A stretch of DNA of 64,000 nt from JACVRW01 sp963820315. Its GTDB lineage: Bacteria > Actinomycetota > Thermoleophilia > Solirubrobacterales > Thermoleophilaceae. A model generated the notes under the pieces. The model saw only the letters and a program-made list of their open reading frames with translations, did not search any database and was not told the origin of the DNA. How positions within the stretch are numbered: position 1 is the first letter of the stretch; each line of letters begins with the position of its first letter. The stretch is from contig CAWFZK010000029.1 in NCBI GenBank assembly GCA_963820315.1, forward strand, positions 40,759-104,758. Direction: 5' to 3'. Below, in pieces: positions 18,295-25,971 of this stretch. The translations under genes and the position numbers were made by a program.

Positions 18295-19071
18295 CTAGCG
18301 CCCCTTCCAGACCGGCGCGCGCTTCTCGGCGAAGGCCCGCACTCCCTCGCGGAAGTCCTCCGAGCGGAAGCAGGACTCGCGCAGCTCGACGAGCTCTCGC
18401 TCGAGATCCTCGGGCAGGCGGCGGTCGCGCAGCGCGCGGATGATGCGCTTGTTCCCGGCGAGCGACAGCGGCGCATTGGCGGCGATCTCGGCGGCGAGCT
18501 CGAGCGCCCGCGACTCGAGCTCGGCCTGGTCGACCAGCTCGTTGACGAGGCCCATCGCACGGGCCCGCTCGGCGTCCACGGTCGCGCCGACGAAGAAGAG
18601 CTGGGCGGTGTTCGCGACTCCGCAGACGTCGATGAAGCGGGCGAGCCCGGTGTGCGAGTAGATCAGCCCCAGCTTGGCCGGCGGCATGCCGACCCGGATG
18701 CCGCGCGCCGCGACGCGGATGTCGCAGGTGAGTGCCAGCTCGAGCCCGCCGCCGATCGCGTGGCCGTTGAGCGCGGCGAGGACGGGGTAGGGATACGCGT
18801 CGAGCGCCTCGATCGCGTCCTGGAACGGGTGGGCGACGAGCCGCTCGGCGCTCTCCTCGAAGCCCTGCTCCTCGAGGTTGCCGATGTCGTAGCCGGCCGA
18901 GAAGACCTCGCCGGAGCCGCGGATGACGAGGCAGCGCGCGTCGAGCGTGCGCGCGTGGGCCGCGAGCGCGTCGAGGATCTCGTGATCGAGGGCGCCGCGG
19001 CGCTCGGGGTTCGAGATCGTGAGCCGGGCGACGCCGTCGGCGGGGTGGTCGAGCGCGAGTTTTTCAGTCAC
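18295..19071 (-). CDS. Enoyl-CoA hydratase/isomerase family protein (crotonase)
   Basis: A 258-residue crotonase. The oxyanion-hole segments SAGYDIGNLEE (near 58) and NGHAIGGGLELALTCDI (near 100) are clear. The first catalytic glutamate is present in GGLELA. The second, normally in a PExxLG context, is missing: the equivalent reads MPPAKLGLI. A true hydratase needs both, so isomerase, decarboxylase or thioesterase chemistry is at least as likely. ATG at 19071 overlaps the stop of the biotin-carrier gene (ATGA), so the two are coupled. The C-terminus AFAEKRAPVWKGR is standard for the family. Confidence 0.88.
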   Translation of the reverse strand: MTEKLALDHPADGVARLTISNPERRGALDHEILDALAAHARTLDARCLVIRGSGEVFSAGYDIGNLEEQGFEESAERLVAHPFQDAIEALDAYPYPVLAALNGHAIGGGLELALTCDIRVAARGIRVGMPPAKLGLIYSHTGLARFIDVCGVANTAQLFFVGATVDAERARAMGLVNELVDQAELESRALELAAEIAANAPLSLAGNKRIIRALRDRRLPEDLERELVELRESCFRSEDFREGVRAFAEKRAPVWKGR

Positions 19072-19286
19072 TCCAGCACGACGAGCGTGTCACCCTCGGA
19101 GACCGACTGGCCCTCCTGGCAGACGATCTCCTTGACCGTGCCGGGGTCCTCTGCCTCCACGGGCATTTCCATCTTCATCGACTCGAGGATCACGAGCGTG
19201 TCGCCCTCGTCGACCTCCTGTCCGATCTGGCACTCGATCTTCCAGACCGTGCCCGTGATGTGCGCCTCGACGTTCGACAAGTCCAC
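19068..19286 (-). CDS. Biotin/lipoyl carrier protein (stand-alone BCCP-like domain)
   Basis: A complete 72-residue biotinyl-domain protein. The attachment motif ESMKMEMP places the modified lysine at residue 38, midway between two symmetrical beta halves (DEGDTLVILE and SEGDTLVVLE), as in all biotinyl domains. It resembles the small acyl-CoA carboxylase carrier subunits of actinobacteria. The GTG at 19286 follows GAGGGGGAA closely; a TTG two codons on (19280) has better spacing. Being next to the biotin genes and in the same direction, it probably links cofactor supply to a carboxylase. The beta subunit at 46.9 kb is a candidate partner. Confidence 0.9.
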   Translation of the reverse strand: MDLSNVEAHITGTVWKIECQIGQEVDEGDTLVILESMKMEMPVEAEDPGTVKEIVCQEGQSVSEGDTLVVLE

Positions 19287-19378
19287 TTCCCCCTCGTCGG
19301 CTTTGCGATGGCGGCAAGATAGCGGTATGGGGAGCCGTCACGGTAACGATCGAGGGGCGAGCGGGTAGACCCGCAGGG

Positions 19379-20122
19379 ATGAAGGAGCAGGTCTACAAGG
19401 ACCCGAGGCCGGCGGAGCACTTCGAGCGCTTCCACCGGCGCACGCGGGCGAAGCCGCCGAACTGGATGTACGAGGTGGTACGGCTCGTGCTCACGCCCTA
19501 CATCGTCTTCTTCTACCGGGCGCGCTGCATCGACTCGCAGCACATCCCGGCGGACGGGCCCGCGATCATCGCGCCCAATCACTTCTCCTTCCTCGACCAC
19601 TTCTTCGTCGCCGTCTACCTCCGCCGCAAGGTCAACTTCATGGCCAAGTCGCAGCTCTTCAAGATGCCGCTCGAGATCATCTTCAACAACGGCGGCGTGT
19701 TCCCGGTCAGGCGCGGCCACCACGACGAGGAGGCCTTCAAGACCGCTCACGCGATCCTCGCGCGCGGCGGCATCGTCGTCATGTACGCGGAGGCCGGGCG
19801 CTCCCGCAGCGGCGAGCTCGGCACCCCGCGCCACGGCCTCGGTCGCCTGGCGCTCGAGGCGGGCGTGCCCGTGATCCCGACCGCCATCGCCGGCACCGAC
19901 CGCGTTCGCAACTGGAAGCGGCTGCAGTTCCCGAAGGTCACCGTTCAGTTCAGCGAGCCGCTTCGCTTCGAGCGGGTCGAGGAGCCCTCGCGCGAGCAGG
20001 CGCAGGCCGCCTCCGTGATCGTCTTCGACCGCGTCAAGGAGCTGTACTCGCGGCTCCGCACCGAGGGGCGCAGCAGCGCGGTGCGGGCCGCGCGCCAGGC
20101 CCGCCGGGCCGTCAGCTCCTAG
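19379..20122 (+). CDS. plsC: 1-acyl-glycerol-3-phosphate acyltransferase family protein
   Basis: A 247-residue PlsC-type membrane-associated acyltransferase, expected to add the second acyl chain in phosphatidic acid synthesis. Block I is NHFSFLDHFF near residue 63, the HxxxxD catalytic motif. Later blocks are GGVFPVRRG near 106, AEAGRSRSGEL near 139 (the usual EGTRS variant) and VIPTAIAGT near 166. An N-terminal hydrophobic stretch LVLTPYIVFFYRA may anchor it. The basic C-terminus (RAARQARRAVSS) is unremarkable. It precedes the lytic transglycosylase by 20 bases. Confidence 0.87.
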   Translation: MKEQVYKDPRPAEHFERFHRRTRAKPPNWMYEVVRLVLTPYIVFFYRARCIDSQHIPADGPAIIAPNHFSFLDHFFVAVYLRRKVNFMAKSQLFKMPLEIIFNNGGVFPVRRGHHDEEAFKTAHAILARGGIVVMYAEAGRSRSGELGTPRHGLGRLALEAGVPVIPTAIAGTDRVRNWKRLQFPKVTVQFSEPLRFERVEEPSREQAQAASVIVFDRVKELYSRLRTEGRSSAVRAARQARRAVSS

Positions 20123-20142
20123 CGAGCCGGCGGCGCCGATCG

Positions 20143-21549
20143 ATGTACCGCGTCCCCTTCCTGATCGGACTCGTCGTACTGGTTGCCGGGCTGGCGGCCC
20201 TCGCGCTGCTGAGCGGCGGAGACGACGCGCCCGAGCTCGCCCCGCTCCAGGTCGCCGACGATCCCTTCGCCTACGAGCCGGACCGCGAGCAGGAGTTCAG
20301 CGAGCGCGCCGCGGCCGGCCACAGCCACGTGATCTACGAGAAGAGCCCGGACGGCGTGCTCGCGACGGCGCGCCGGGTCGAGGCGTACCGGCCGCAGGTC
20401 GAGGCGGCCGCCGCCGAGGCGGGCGTCGATCCCGATCTCGTCGAGGGCATGGTCTTCCTCGAAAGCGCGGGCCGGCCCGAGGTGATGGCGAGCACGGATG
20501 TCGAGGGAGCGGTCGGCCTGACGCAGATCCTCGCCGAGACTGCCGTGAGCCTCCTCGGGATGCGCGTCGACGTGAAGGAGAGCCAGCGGCTGACGCGCAG
20601 GATCGTGCGCGCCGACCGGGAGGGCGCCTCCGCCCGCTCGGAGGAGCTGCGCGCCCGCCGCCGGCGCGTGGACGAGCGCTTCGATCCCGACAAGGCGCTG
20701 GCCGGAACGGGCCGCTACCTGCGCACCGCGATGGACGAGTTCGGTCGCGAGGACCTGGCCGTGGCCTCGTACCACATGGGCATCGGCAACCTGCAGAACG
20801 TGCTGGCCGCCTACGGAGAGGGCGACGTGAGCTACACCCAGGTCTACTTCGACGCGACGCCAGACCGGCATCCCGAGACCTACCGCCTGCTCACCGATCT
20901 CGGCGACGACTCGAAGACCTATCTGTGGCGGGTGCTCGCCGCGGTGGAGGTGATGCGGCTCTACCGCGAGGATCGGGCCGAGCTCGCGCGGCTCGACGAC
21001 CTGCATTCGGCCAAGGCGAGCGCGGAGGAGGTGCTGCACCCGCCCGGCTCGACCGAGATCTTCGAGTCGGCCGACGACCTCGAGGCGGCGTACGCGGGCG
21101 CCCGGCTGCGGCCGTTCCCCAACCAGCCGGCGCGCTACGGCCTGCGGCGCGACCCGCGCATGGGCGAGCTCGCCGGCCGGGTCGACACCGACCGCGAGCT
21201 CCTCCGCGGCCTGCGCCCCGAGGCCCTCGCGCTGGCGCTCTACGTGGCGGAGGCGGTCCGCGCGATCGCCGACACGGATGCCGCGCTGACGGTCACGAGC
21301 ACGGTGCGCACGACGCCGTACCAGGAGCTGCTCGCGCGCCGCAACCCCGAGGCGACGAGCGCCTACTCGCTGCACACGACAGGCTTTGCCTTCGACGTCA
21401 GGCGCGACTACCGCTCGCGCGCCCAGGCGGGCGCCTTCCAGTACATGCTCGACCGCCTGCAGTCGCTCAACCTGATCGCCTGGGTCCGCGAGCCCGGCGC
21501 GATCCACATCACGGTGTCGAGCGAGGCGCGCGAGCTGATCCAGCGCTAG
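20143..21549 (+). CDS. Membrane-anchored lytic transglycosylase fused to a DUF5715/M15-like peptidase domain
   Basis: A 468-residue cell-wall enzyme. It starts with one membrane anchor, FLIGLVVLVAGLAALALL (about 6-23). Residues 85-250 form an SLT-type transglycosylase: the catalytic Glu in EGMVFLESAGRPE, then GAVGLTQI and VASYHMGIGNLQN. Residues 300-468 look like a separate peptidase-like domain, with VTSTVRTTPYQELL, the HTTGFAFDV motif and IHITVSSEARELI, matching the zinc-site layout of DUF5715/M15 peptidases. It would cut both glycan and peptide bonds of peptidoglycan outside the membrane. The second assignment is less certain than the first. Confidence 0.82.
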   Translation: MYRVPFLIGLVVLVAGLAALALLSGGDDAPELAPLQVADDPFAYEPDREQEFSERAAAGHSHVIYEKSPDGVLATARRVEAYRPQVEAAAAEAGVDPDLVEGMVFLESAGRPEVMASTDVEGAVGLTQILAETAVSLLGMRVDVKESQRLTRRIVRADREGASARSEELRARRRRVDERFDPDKALAGTGRYLRTAMDEFGREDLAVASYHMGIGNLQNVLAAYGEGDVSYTQVYFDATPDRHPETYRLLTDLGDDSKTYLWRVLAAVEVMRLYREDRAELARLDDLHSAKASAEEVLHPPGSTEIFESADDLEAAYAGARLRPFPNQPARYGLRRDPRMGELAGRVDTDRELLRGLRPEALALALYVAEAVRAIADTDAALTVTSTVRTTPYQELLARRNPEATSAYSLHTTGFAFDVRRDYRSRAQAGAFQYMLDRLQSLNLIAWVREPGAIHITVSSEARELIQR

Positions 21550-22448
21550 TACTCGGCGTCGAGCGCCTGCCAGGCCTCCCAATCGTGGCCCGGGATGATC
21601 AGCGCGTCCGGCGTCTCCTTCCGGTACTGGGCGATCTCCCGCAGCGAGCGCCGGAACAGGTGCTCGTCCTCGACGCGGTAGGGCAGCTGCGCCGTCTCGA
21701 GCGTCTCGCGCAGGTAGATCGCATCGCCCGCGACGAGCACCTCGGGGCCCTTCGTGCGCAGCACCACGGACATGTGGCCGGGCGTGTGGCCGGGCGTAAA
21801 GACGGTGCGCACGCTGCCGTCGCCGAACAGGTCGAACGAGCGCCCGAAGCCGGAGAACGAGGAAGCGTCCGGCCCCTCGAAGTCGAGCAGCCGGTAGTCG
21901 AAGCCGTGGTCGAACTGGCGCCTGACGTAGCCCTGGCGTTGGCCGGCGTCCGTGGCGGCCTCCCACTCGCGCTTCGAGACGATGAACGTCGCGTCTGGGA
22001 ACTCGGCGATCGCGCTCGCGTGGTCGGCGTGCAGATGCGTCATGACCACGACGCGGACGTCCCCCGGCGAACGGCCGCGCTCGCGCAGCTGGGCCGAGAC
22101 CGCCTGGCCGGGATCCATCTGTATGTCCCTGTACCTGAAGAGGGCGACGCGGCCGAGGTTCTGGCGTGGGTTGACGGCCACCGACGGATGGAAGCCGGTG
22201 TCGATCAGGATGAGGCCGGCGCCCGGGTGCTCGACGAGGAAGGCCGGCACGGGGGCGTCGATCAGGTCCTTCTTGGCCACGCCGATCCCAAAGGCGCGCC
22301 GCCCCGCGAGCCTGCCGTCGGAGCGCAGGAACCAGCTCGACGGGACGTGCACACGCCCGGTCAGCAGCGGGTGGAGCGCGACGTTCGCGCCCGGGCGGCC
22401 GCCCGCCAGCGGCAGCTCGGCGGGCCGGGGCTCGGCGGCGGTCTCCAT
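21546..22448 (-). CDS. Metallo-beta-lactamase fold hydrolase, lactonase-like
   Basis: A 300-residue MBL-fold enzyme of the AttM/AiiA lactonase branch. The metal motifs are THLHADH near residue 141, the bridging HTPGHMS near 220, GDAIYL near 238 and the final PGHDWEAW. ILIDTGFHPSV opens the fold. Possible substrates are N-acyl homoserine lactones or other lactones; the signal molecule role is not shown. ATG at 22448 is chosen because the codons upstream are compositionally odd. It is convergent with the transglycosylase, overlapping by 4 bases, and 10 bases from the PadR gene on the same strand. Confidence 0.85.
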   Translation of the reverse strand: METAAEPRPAELPLAGGRPGANVALHPLLTGRVHVPSSWFLRSDGRLAGRRAFGIGVAKKDLIDAPVPAFLVEHPGAGLILIDTGFHPSVAVNPRQNLGRVALFRYRDIQMDPGQAVSAQLRERGRSPGDVRVVVMTHLHADHASAIAEFPDATFIVSKREWEAATDAGQRQGYVRRQFDHGFDYRLLDFEGPDASSFSGFGRSFDLFGDGSVRTVFTPGHTPGHMSVVLRTKGPEVLVAGDAIYLRETLETAQLPYRVEDEHLFRRSLREIAQYRKETPDALIIPGHDWEAWQALDAEY

Positions 22449-22458
22449 CGGCGGCAAG

Positions 22459-22977
22459 CTAGCCGGGCGAGCGGTCGGCCAGCTCCTCCCAGAACTGGAT
22501 CCAGGTGCGCGCATGGCGCATCCCGAACTCGAGTGCCAGCTGCGGCCCCTCCGGCAGATCGTCCGTCATTCCCGCGCGAATCCGCTCGTATTCGGCGAGC
22601 TCGGCGCGGTGGGCGGCGAGCTGCGCCTCGGCGAGCTCGGCCGGGTCGGCGCCGAAGAACAGCTTCAGGAGGCCGAGGTCGCGGACCTCGGAGAGCTCGG
22701 CGGTGGGCTCCGCGCGCCATTCGGCGAGCGCCTCGCGACCCTTGTCGGTCAGCTCGTAGAGCTTGCGCCGGCGCCCGCCCTCCTCGCGCCGCTCGCTCAC
22801 ATAGCCGCCGCGCGCGAGCCGCTCGGGCTCGGTGTAGAGCTGAGCGTGCTGGAGCGACCAGAAGAAGCCGACCGAGCTCGCCACGAGCTGCTTGAGCCGG
22901 TAGGGGGTGGACTCGCCGGTCCAGCTGAGCAGCCCGAGCACGATGTAGGAGGGAGGTGTGAGCCGTACCTCTTGCAT
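22459..22977 (-). CDS. PadR-family transcriptional regulator
   Basis: A 172-residue PadR-type winged-helix protein. The N-terminal domain has SYIVLGLLSWTGESTPYRLKQ (about 10-30) and the wing RRKLYELTDKGREAL, both standard for PadR. The C-terminal helices (AEAQLAAHRAELAEYERI) form the dimerisation part. ATG at 22977 faces the carotenoid-oxygenase gene across 30 bases, so one regulator-gene pair sharing an operator is likely. GTACC at 22965-22969 and GGTAC at 22993-22997 flank this gap as a spaced dyad, which could be its site. Confidence 0.87.
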   Translation of the reverse strand: MQEVRLTPPSYIVLGLLSWTGESTPYRLKQLVASSVGFFWSLQHAQLYTEPERLARGGYVSERREEGGRRRKLYELTDKGREALAEWRAEPTAELSEVRDLGLLKLFFGADPAELAEAQLAAHRAELAEYERIRAGMTDDLPEGPQLALEFGMRHARTWIQFWEELADRSPG

Positions 22978-23007
22978 TAGTCCAAAATAGACGGTACAGT
23001 GCGGATC

Positions 23008-24435
23008 ATGGCAACCGCACTCTCGCAGACCCAGGCGACGGACCACCGGCTCGGCTTCCAGAGCCTCGACGAGGAGGTCGCCGTCGACCGGCTGCCGGTG
23101 AGCGGAGAGCTGCCGTCGTGGCTGACCGGAGCGCTCGTGCGGGTCACGCCGGCGCTCCTCGAGATCGGCGACCGCCGGGTGTCGCACTGGTTCGACGGGC
23201 TCGCGATGCTGAACCGCTTCGGCTTCGCCGATGGCAGCGTGTCCTACAAGAGCCGCTTCCTCGACAGCCGCTCCTATCGCGACGCGAGGGAGGGGCAGAT
23301 CCGGCGCGGCGGCTTCGCCACCGACCCCTGCCGCTCGCTCTTCAAGCGCGTGCAGTCGGTCTTCTCGCCGCAGTTCACGGACAACCCGAACGTGAACCTC
23401 GCGCGCGTGGGCGAGCGCTACATCGCGATGACGGAGACGCCGCTGCCCGTCGAGTTCGATCCCGAGACGCTCGACACGGTCGGCCACTTCGAGTTCGCCG
23501 ACTCGGTGAAGAGCCACGTCACGACCGCGCATCCGCATCACGACCGCGAGCGCGACGAGCTCGTCAACTACGTCGCCCACTTCTCGAGGACGAGCGAGTA
23601 CGTGCTCTACGGCCTGCCCGCCGGCTCCTCCACTCGCCGGGTGATCGCCCGCATGCCGGTGCGCGAGCCCGCCTACATGCACGCCTTCGGAATGAGCGGG
23701 CGCCACCTGATCCTGGCGGAGTACCCGCTGCGCGTGAACCCGCTGAAGCTCGCCTTCTCCGGCAAGGCCTTCATCGAGAACTACGCCTGGCGGCCGGAGC
23801 TCGGGACGAAGCTGCAGGTCTTCGACCGCGAGACGGGCGCGCACCGCGGGACCTACGAGACCGATGCGTTCTTCTGCTTCCACCACGTGAACGCGTTCGA
23901 GCGCGAGAGCGGCGAGCTGGTCGTCGACCTCGTCGCCTACGACGACGCGTCGGTGATCGACGCTCTCTACCTCGACGACGACGGGCCGCGCGGCCCGCTG
24001 GGGCGCACCGAGCTGCGCCGCTACACGATCGACCTCGACGGCGGGACCGTCAGCTGGGACGCGCTCCCCGGCGGGCACGACGTCGAGCTGCCGCGGATCG
24101 ACTACGGGCGCCGCAACACGCGCGACTACCAGTTCGCCTACTTCGCGGGCTGGCGCGATCACGAGTGGATCGACCGGCTCGTCAAGCTGGACGTGCGCGA
24201 CGGCACGCGCAGCGAGTGGAGCGCGCCCGGCTGCTATCCGGGCGAGCCGATCTTCGTGCGCGAGCCGGGAAACGACGCCGAGGACGGCGGCGTGATCCTG
24301 TCGGTCGTGCTCGACGCCGCGACGCGCCGCTCGTTCCTGCTCGTGCTCGACGCGGGCTCGTTCGAGGAGCTGGCGCGGGCCGAGGCGCCGCACCACATCC
24401 CGTTCGGCTTCCACGGCGAGTACCTGAGGTCGTGA
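23008..24435 (+). CDS. Carotenoid oxygenase family protein
   Basis: A 475-residue RPE65/carotenoid-cleavage dioxygenase family member, a seven-bladed propeller with one Fe(II) held by four histidines. The ligand-bearing segments are visible: SHVTTAHPHHD near 176, AYMHAFGMSG near 228, FCFHHVNAFE near 297 and the terminal FGFHGEYLRS. Expected chemistry is oxidative cleavage of a conjugated C=C bond in a carotenoid, apocarotenoid or stilbene. ATG at 23008 is taken; a GTG three codons earlier is open. It is divergent from the PadR gene, which probably controls it. Confidence 0.9.
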   Translation: MATALSQTQATDHRLGFQSLDEEVAVDRLPVSGELPSWLTGALVRVTPALLEIGDRRVSHWFDGLAMLNRFGFADGSVSYKSRFLDSRSYRDAREGQIRRGGFATDPCRSLFKRVQSVFSPQFTDNPNVNLARVGERYIAMTETPLPVEFDPETLDTVGHFEFADSVKSHVTTAHPHHDRERDELVNYVAHFSRTSEYVLYGLPAGSSTRRVIARMPVREPAYMHAFGMSGRHLILAEYPLRVNPLKLAFSGKAFIENYAWRPELGTKLQVFDRETGAHRGTYETDAFFCFHHVNAFERESGELVVDLVAYDDASVIDALYLDDDGPRGPLGRTELRRYTIDLDGGTVSWDALPGGHDVELPRIDYGRRNTRDYQFAYFAGWRDHEWIDRLVKLDVRDGTRSEWSAPGCYPGEPIFVREPGNDAEDGGVILSVVLDAATRRSFLLVLDAGSFEELARAEAPHHIPFGFHGEYLRS

Positions 24436-24797
24436 TGCGCGCCGCCGACCTCGACAGAGAGCGCACAGCCGAGCGGCTGCGCGACGCCGCGGCCGAGGGA
24501 CGCCTGCGCGCCGACGAGCTCGAAACCAGGCTCGAGACGGCGCTCGGCGCCTCGACGCTCGGCGAGCTCGAGCGCGTGGTCGCGGATCTGCCGGCGCCGA
24601 CGCCCGCGCCGCGCCGCCCGCAGCTCCCGGTGACCTACCTCGCCGTCTCGGTGCTGCTCGTCCTCATCTGGGCGCTCACGGGCGCCGGCTATTTCTGGCC
24701 GATCTGGCCGATTCTCGGCTGGGGCGTGTGGGAGGGCCCGCGGCTTGCCCGGGTAGGCTTACGCGCATGCCATCCGAGCGCTTCGTCGACGAGCTGA
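24435..24797 (+). CDS. DUF1707 protein with a C-terminal 2TM segment
   Basis: A 120-residue protein. Residues 1-55 match DUF1707: it starts RAADLDRERTAERLRDAAAEG, with LRADELETRLETAL and TLGELERVVADLPAP. Next comes a short proline-rich linker and a hydrophobic YLAVSVLLVLIWALTG plus a YFWPIWPILGWGVW segment, giving a 2TM hairpin. The start overlaps the previous stop (TGATG). The last 10 residues overlap the ferritin start by 31 bases in another frame, so the C-terminus may be imprecise. Function is unknown; a membrane-associated role is inferred. Confidence 0.75.
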   Translation: MRAADLDRERTAERLRDAAAEGRLRADELETRLETALGASTLGELERVVADLPAPTPAPRRPQLPVTYLAVSVLLVLIWALTGAGYFWPIWPILGWGVWEGPRLARVGLRACHPSASSTS

Positions 24798-25258
24798 ACG
24801 CGCAGATCGGCCGCGAGCTGGCGGCGGCTCACCAGTACACCGCCGTGGCGGCGTTCTACGACCGTGAGACCTTCCCGCGCCTGGCCAAGCTCTTCTACGA
24901 CCAGGCCGACGAGGAGCGCGGGCACGCCATGAAGATGGTCAACTTCCTGCGCGACACCAACTCGCCGATGCGGCTGGGGGAGATCAAGGCGCCGCGCGCC
25001 GAGTTCGCGGACCACGTCGAGCCGATCGCGCTCGCGCTCGAGAACGAGAAGAAGGTCACCGTCCAGATCGGCAAGCTGTTCGAGATCGCACGCGAGACGG
25101 ACGACTACGCGAGCGAGAGCTTCATGCAGTGGTTCGTCGACGAGCAGGTCGAGGAGGAGGCCACGATGGACTCGCTCCTGCAGGTTGCCGAGCGCGTGCG
25201 CGAGTACCCGATGATGCTCGAGGAGTTCCTCGCCCGCGACGGGGACGACCTGGGCTGA
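24767..25258 (+). CDS. Ferritin-like iron-storage protein
   Basis: A 163-residue four-helix ferritin. It runs from FVDELNAQIGRELAAAHQYTA through DQADEERGHAMKM, the EExxH ferroxidase motif near residue 49, to ALENEKKVTVQIGKL and FVDEQVEEEATMDSL. The Glu/His ligands of the diiron ferroxidase centre are intact, so it should oxidise and store iron as a 24-mer. ATG at 24767 is in frame; it overlaps the end of the DUF1707 gene. It ends in a CTGA overlap with trmO. Confidence 0.9.
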   Translation: MPSERFVDELNAQIGRELAAAHQYTAVAAFYDRETFPRLAKLFYDQADEERGHAMKMVNFLRDTNSPMRLGEIKAPRAEFADHVEPIALALENEKKVTVQIGKLFEIARETDDYASESFMQWFVDEQVEEEATMDSLLQVAERVREYPMMLEEFLARDGDDLG

Positions 25259-25677
25259 GACCGACGGCCGAGGTCGAGCTCAGCCCGATCGGCCGCGTCG
25301 AGTCGACGCTGAGGGACCTAGCGGCTGCGCCGAACCAGGGTGACGAGGGAGCGCCCGAGGCCTGGATCGTGCTCGAGGCGGCGTTCCGCGACGGGTTGGA
25401 GGGCATCCGCGCGGGCGACCAGTTGATCGTGCTCACCTGGCTCGACCGCGCGCGCCGCGACGTGCTGCGCGTGCATCCGCGCGGTGATCTCTCCCGGCCC
25501 GAGCAGGGTGTCTTCAGCACGCGCTCGCCGGCCCGGCCCAACCCGGTCGGGTTGCACCGAGTCGAGGTCCTGGAGGTCGAGGGCGAGCGGCTGCGGGTGT
25601 CGAACCTGGAGGCGCTCGACGGAACGCCCGTGGTGGACCTGAAGCCGGTGCTCAGCCGCGACGTCAGCGAGCGCTGA
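25255..25677 (+). CDS. trmO: tRNA (adenine-N6)-methyltransferase TrmO family, apparent CTG start
   Basis: A 140-residue TsaA/TrmO beta-barrel protein, which methylates N6 of t6A37 in tRNA-Thr using SAM. The family pattern is clear: LSPIGRVEST at the start, LIVLTWLDRA in the middle, then VFSTRSPARPNPVGLHRVEVL, the best-conserved segment, and DLKPVL at the end. The only start near the domain is CTG at 25255, whose last two bases begin the ferritin stop (CTGA); the nearest GTG is over 40 codons upstream inside ferritin. This matches the CTG start at 9120. Two copies in one window make the CTG reading credible. Confidence 0.85.
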   Translation: MRPTAEVELSPIGRVESTLRDLAAAPNQGDEGAPEAWIVLEAAFRDGLEGIRAGDQLIVLTWLDRARRDVLRVHPRGDLSRPEQGVFSTRSPARPNPVGLHRVEVLEVEGERLRVSNLEALDGTPVVDLKPVLSRDVSER

Positions 25678-25904
25678 CGAGTTCGACCTCGAGGCGTTCC
25701 ACGCGGTCGCCCTCGGTGCGCTCGATCCAGGACTTCCTGATCAGCGGCTCGTACTTGTGAAGGCTCGCCGGAAGGCCGCTCAGGTGCGCCGGCAGCGGCG
25801 GCCCCGGCTCGATCCCAAGGGCACGCAGCAAGGCGGTCGTCGTCGATCCTCCGCGCAGGACAGTTGCGGCAGCGGGGATTCGATTGGCAGCACTTCACCG
25901 GCAC
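25664..25904 (-). pseudogene. Small cysteine-rich protein, frameshifted
   Basis: The GTG at 25904 opens MPVKCCQSNPRCRNCPARR, a CC-x5-C-x2-CP cysteine cluster seen in short actinobacterial proteins. One frame over, codons continue as TALLRALGIEPGPPL, SLHKYEPLIRKSWIER and a TGA at 25664-25666, with typical high-GC codon use. The two parts join if one base is removed at about 25841-25860. The implied protein is about 79 residues, with a possible metal-binding N-terminus. Function is not known. It would end inside the 3' end of trmO on the opposite strand. Confidence 0.45.
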
Positions 25905-25927
25905 GCGGGGCGCAGCGTAGCACGCTC

Positions 25928-25941
25928 TTAGGGTTCCCTAA
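25928..25941. promoter_or_regulatory. Palindrome in the SDR promoter region
   Basis: TTAGGGTTCCCTAA has perfect 6-bp arms around TT. It lies 24 bases upstream of the small cysteine-protein start on one side and 30 bases before the SDR ATG on the other. TACGCT (25953-25958), 12 bases downstream, fits a -10 for the SDR, so a bound regulator would cover the -35 region. The regulator is unknown. Confidence 0.4.
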
Positions 25942-25971
25942 CAGGGGGCGCGGGGTTACGCTGGCGCGTCC

